60,283 nt of DNA, from contig JACVTC010000036.1 of assembly GCA_016946835.1 (NCBI GenBank), forward strand, positions 1,350,001 through 1,410,283. Direction: 5' to 3'. Below, piece by piece: positions 59,978 to 60,283 of the stretch. Each line of letters starts with the position of its first letter. Positions within the stretch are counted from its first letter, which is position 1. Source of the stretch: Neocallimastix lanati (nom. inval.) (Eukaryota > Neocallimastigomycota > Neocallimastigomycetes > Neocallimastigales > Neocallimastigaceae). Below the pieces are notes generated by a model. That model did no database searches, was not told the DNA's origin, and saw nothing but the letters and a program-made list of their open reading frames with translations. Made by a program: the position numbers and the translations under genes.

Positions 59978-60283
59978 TGTAAGAATCTATAATTATTTGT
60001 TAGCAAATAATTATATTTTCTTAGTTTGTTAAGATAATAACTGAATTTCAATTCAATTTCAATTTCAATAATTCAGTTATTTAAATTTCAATATTAATGA
60101 ATAATAATATATAATAATTATTATTAAATAACCTTTATTAAAATATTTAGGAATTAGTCTAGGCCAACTAATTGACTAAATATTATTTACATATTGAAAT
60201 TAACCTATATTAAATAATGTAAACACGTATTGTCATATTAAATTAATTTCTACATATTATATTTTAATTATAAAATATAATAT
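59978..60283. mobile_element. Start of another LTR, cut by the window end
   Basis: The sequence after element E1 begins TGTAAGAATC and folds into TAAGAA..TATAATTATTTG paired with CAAATAATTATA..TTCTTA, the same terminal hairpin form as family A, D and E LTRs. No coding content; the other end lies outside the window. Confidence 0.55.

Overview
This is an extremely A+T-rich nuclear eukaryotic window. It has long poly-A/poly-T runs, many short-period repeats, small spliced genes with GT-AG introns, and GC-richer islands only in exons, a tRNA gene and transposable elements. The base composition, a secreted GPI-type SGNH hydrolase, an FNIP/Lst4 orthologue, an intronless DHA2 transporter pair and Ty3-type elements fit an anaerobic gut fungus (Neocallimastigomycota) best. 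That assignment is inference; a dictyostelid-like genome is the main alternative.

Left part (1-36.9 kb): single-copy genes in wide AT deserts. In order: two nearly identical MFS/DHA2 transporters (961-2526 and 5104-6672, +); a fold-back repeat around a (TTTTA)n tract (about 9.3-10.1 kb) beside a decayed LINE reverse transcriptase (minus, about 10.4-10.9 kb); a three-exon coiled-coil gene (13238-14858, -); a disordered-protein gene (16212-17042, -); a four-exon SGNH/GDSL-fold secreted protein whose nucleophile position reads Ala (21638-23293, -); a tiny three-exon SMCO4-like membrane protein (26470-26914, +); a short retroposon with poly-A and a 14-bp target duplication (28005-28160); and a seven-exon folliculin-interacting protein (30053-35299, +).

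Right part (37-60.3 kb): a tRNA-Ala(UGC) gene (37001-37072, -) followed by an end-to-end stack of LTR retrotransposons and solo LTRs. The first insertion lies 11-14 bp upstream of the mature tRNA 5' end, where Pol III should initiate. Successive units abut through the same 4-bp spacer TTTG. Two of the elements carry an 18-nt primer-binding site that exactly complements the 3' end (plus CCA) of this same tRNA-Ala. The stack includes a gag-less pol element (39395-44576), a short non-autonomous element with two unknown ORFs (45549-48393), several solo LTRs, and one apparently complete Ty3/gypsy element (50585-59975). That element has a 2.2-kb structured leader, Gag, a textbook -1 frameshift signal (T TTA AAC plus stem-loop), a middle ORF and Pol (PR-RT-RH-IN). 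A tRNA-derived SINE sits inside its 5' LTR.

The most interesting system is this self-referential tRNA/retrotransposon locus: the tRNA gene serves both as a probable integration landmark and as the source of the replication primer. Structurally conserved hairpins at LTR ends and a recoding signal accompany it. All coordinates were read by eye; splice sites and residue positions are predictions.
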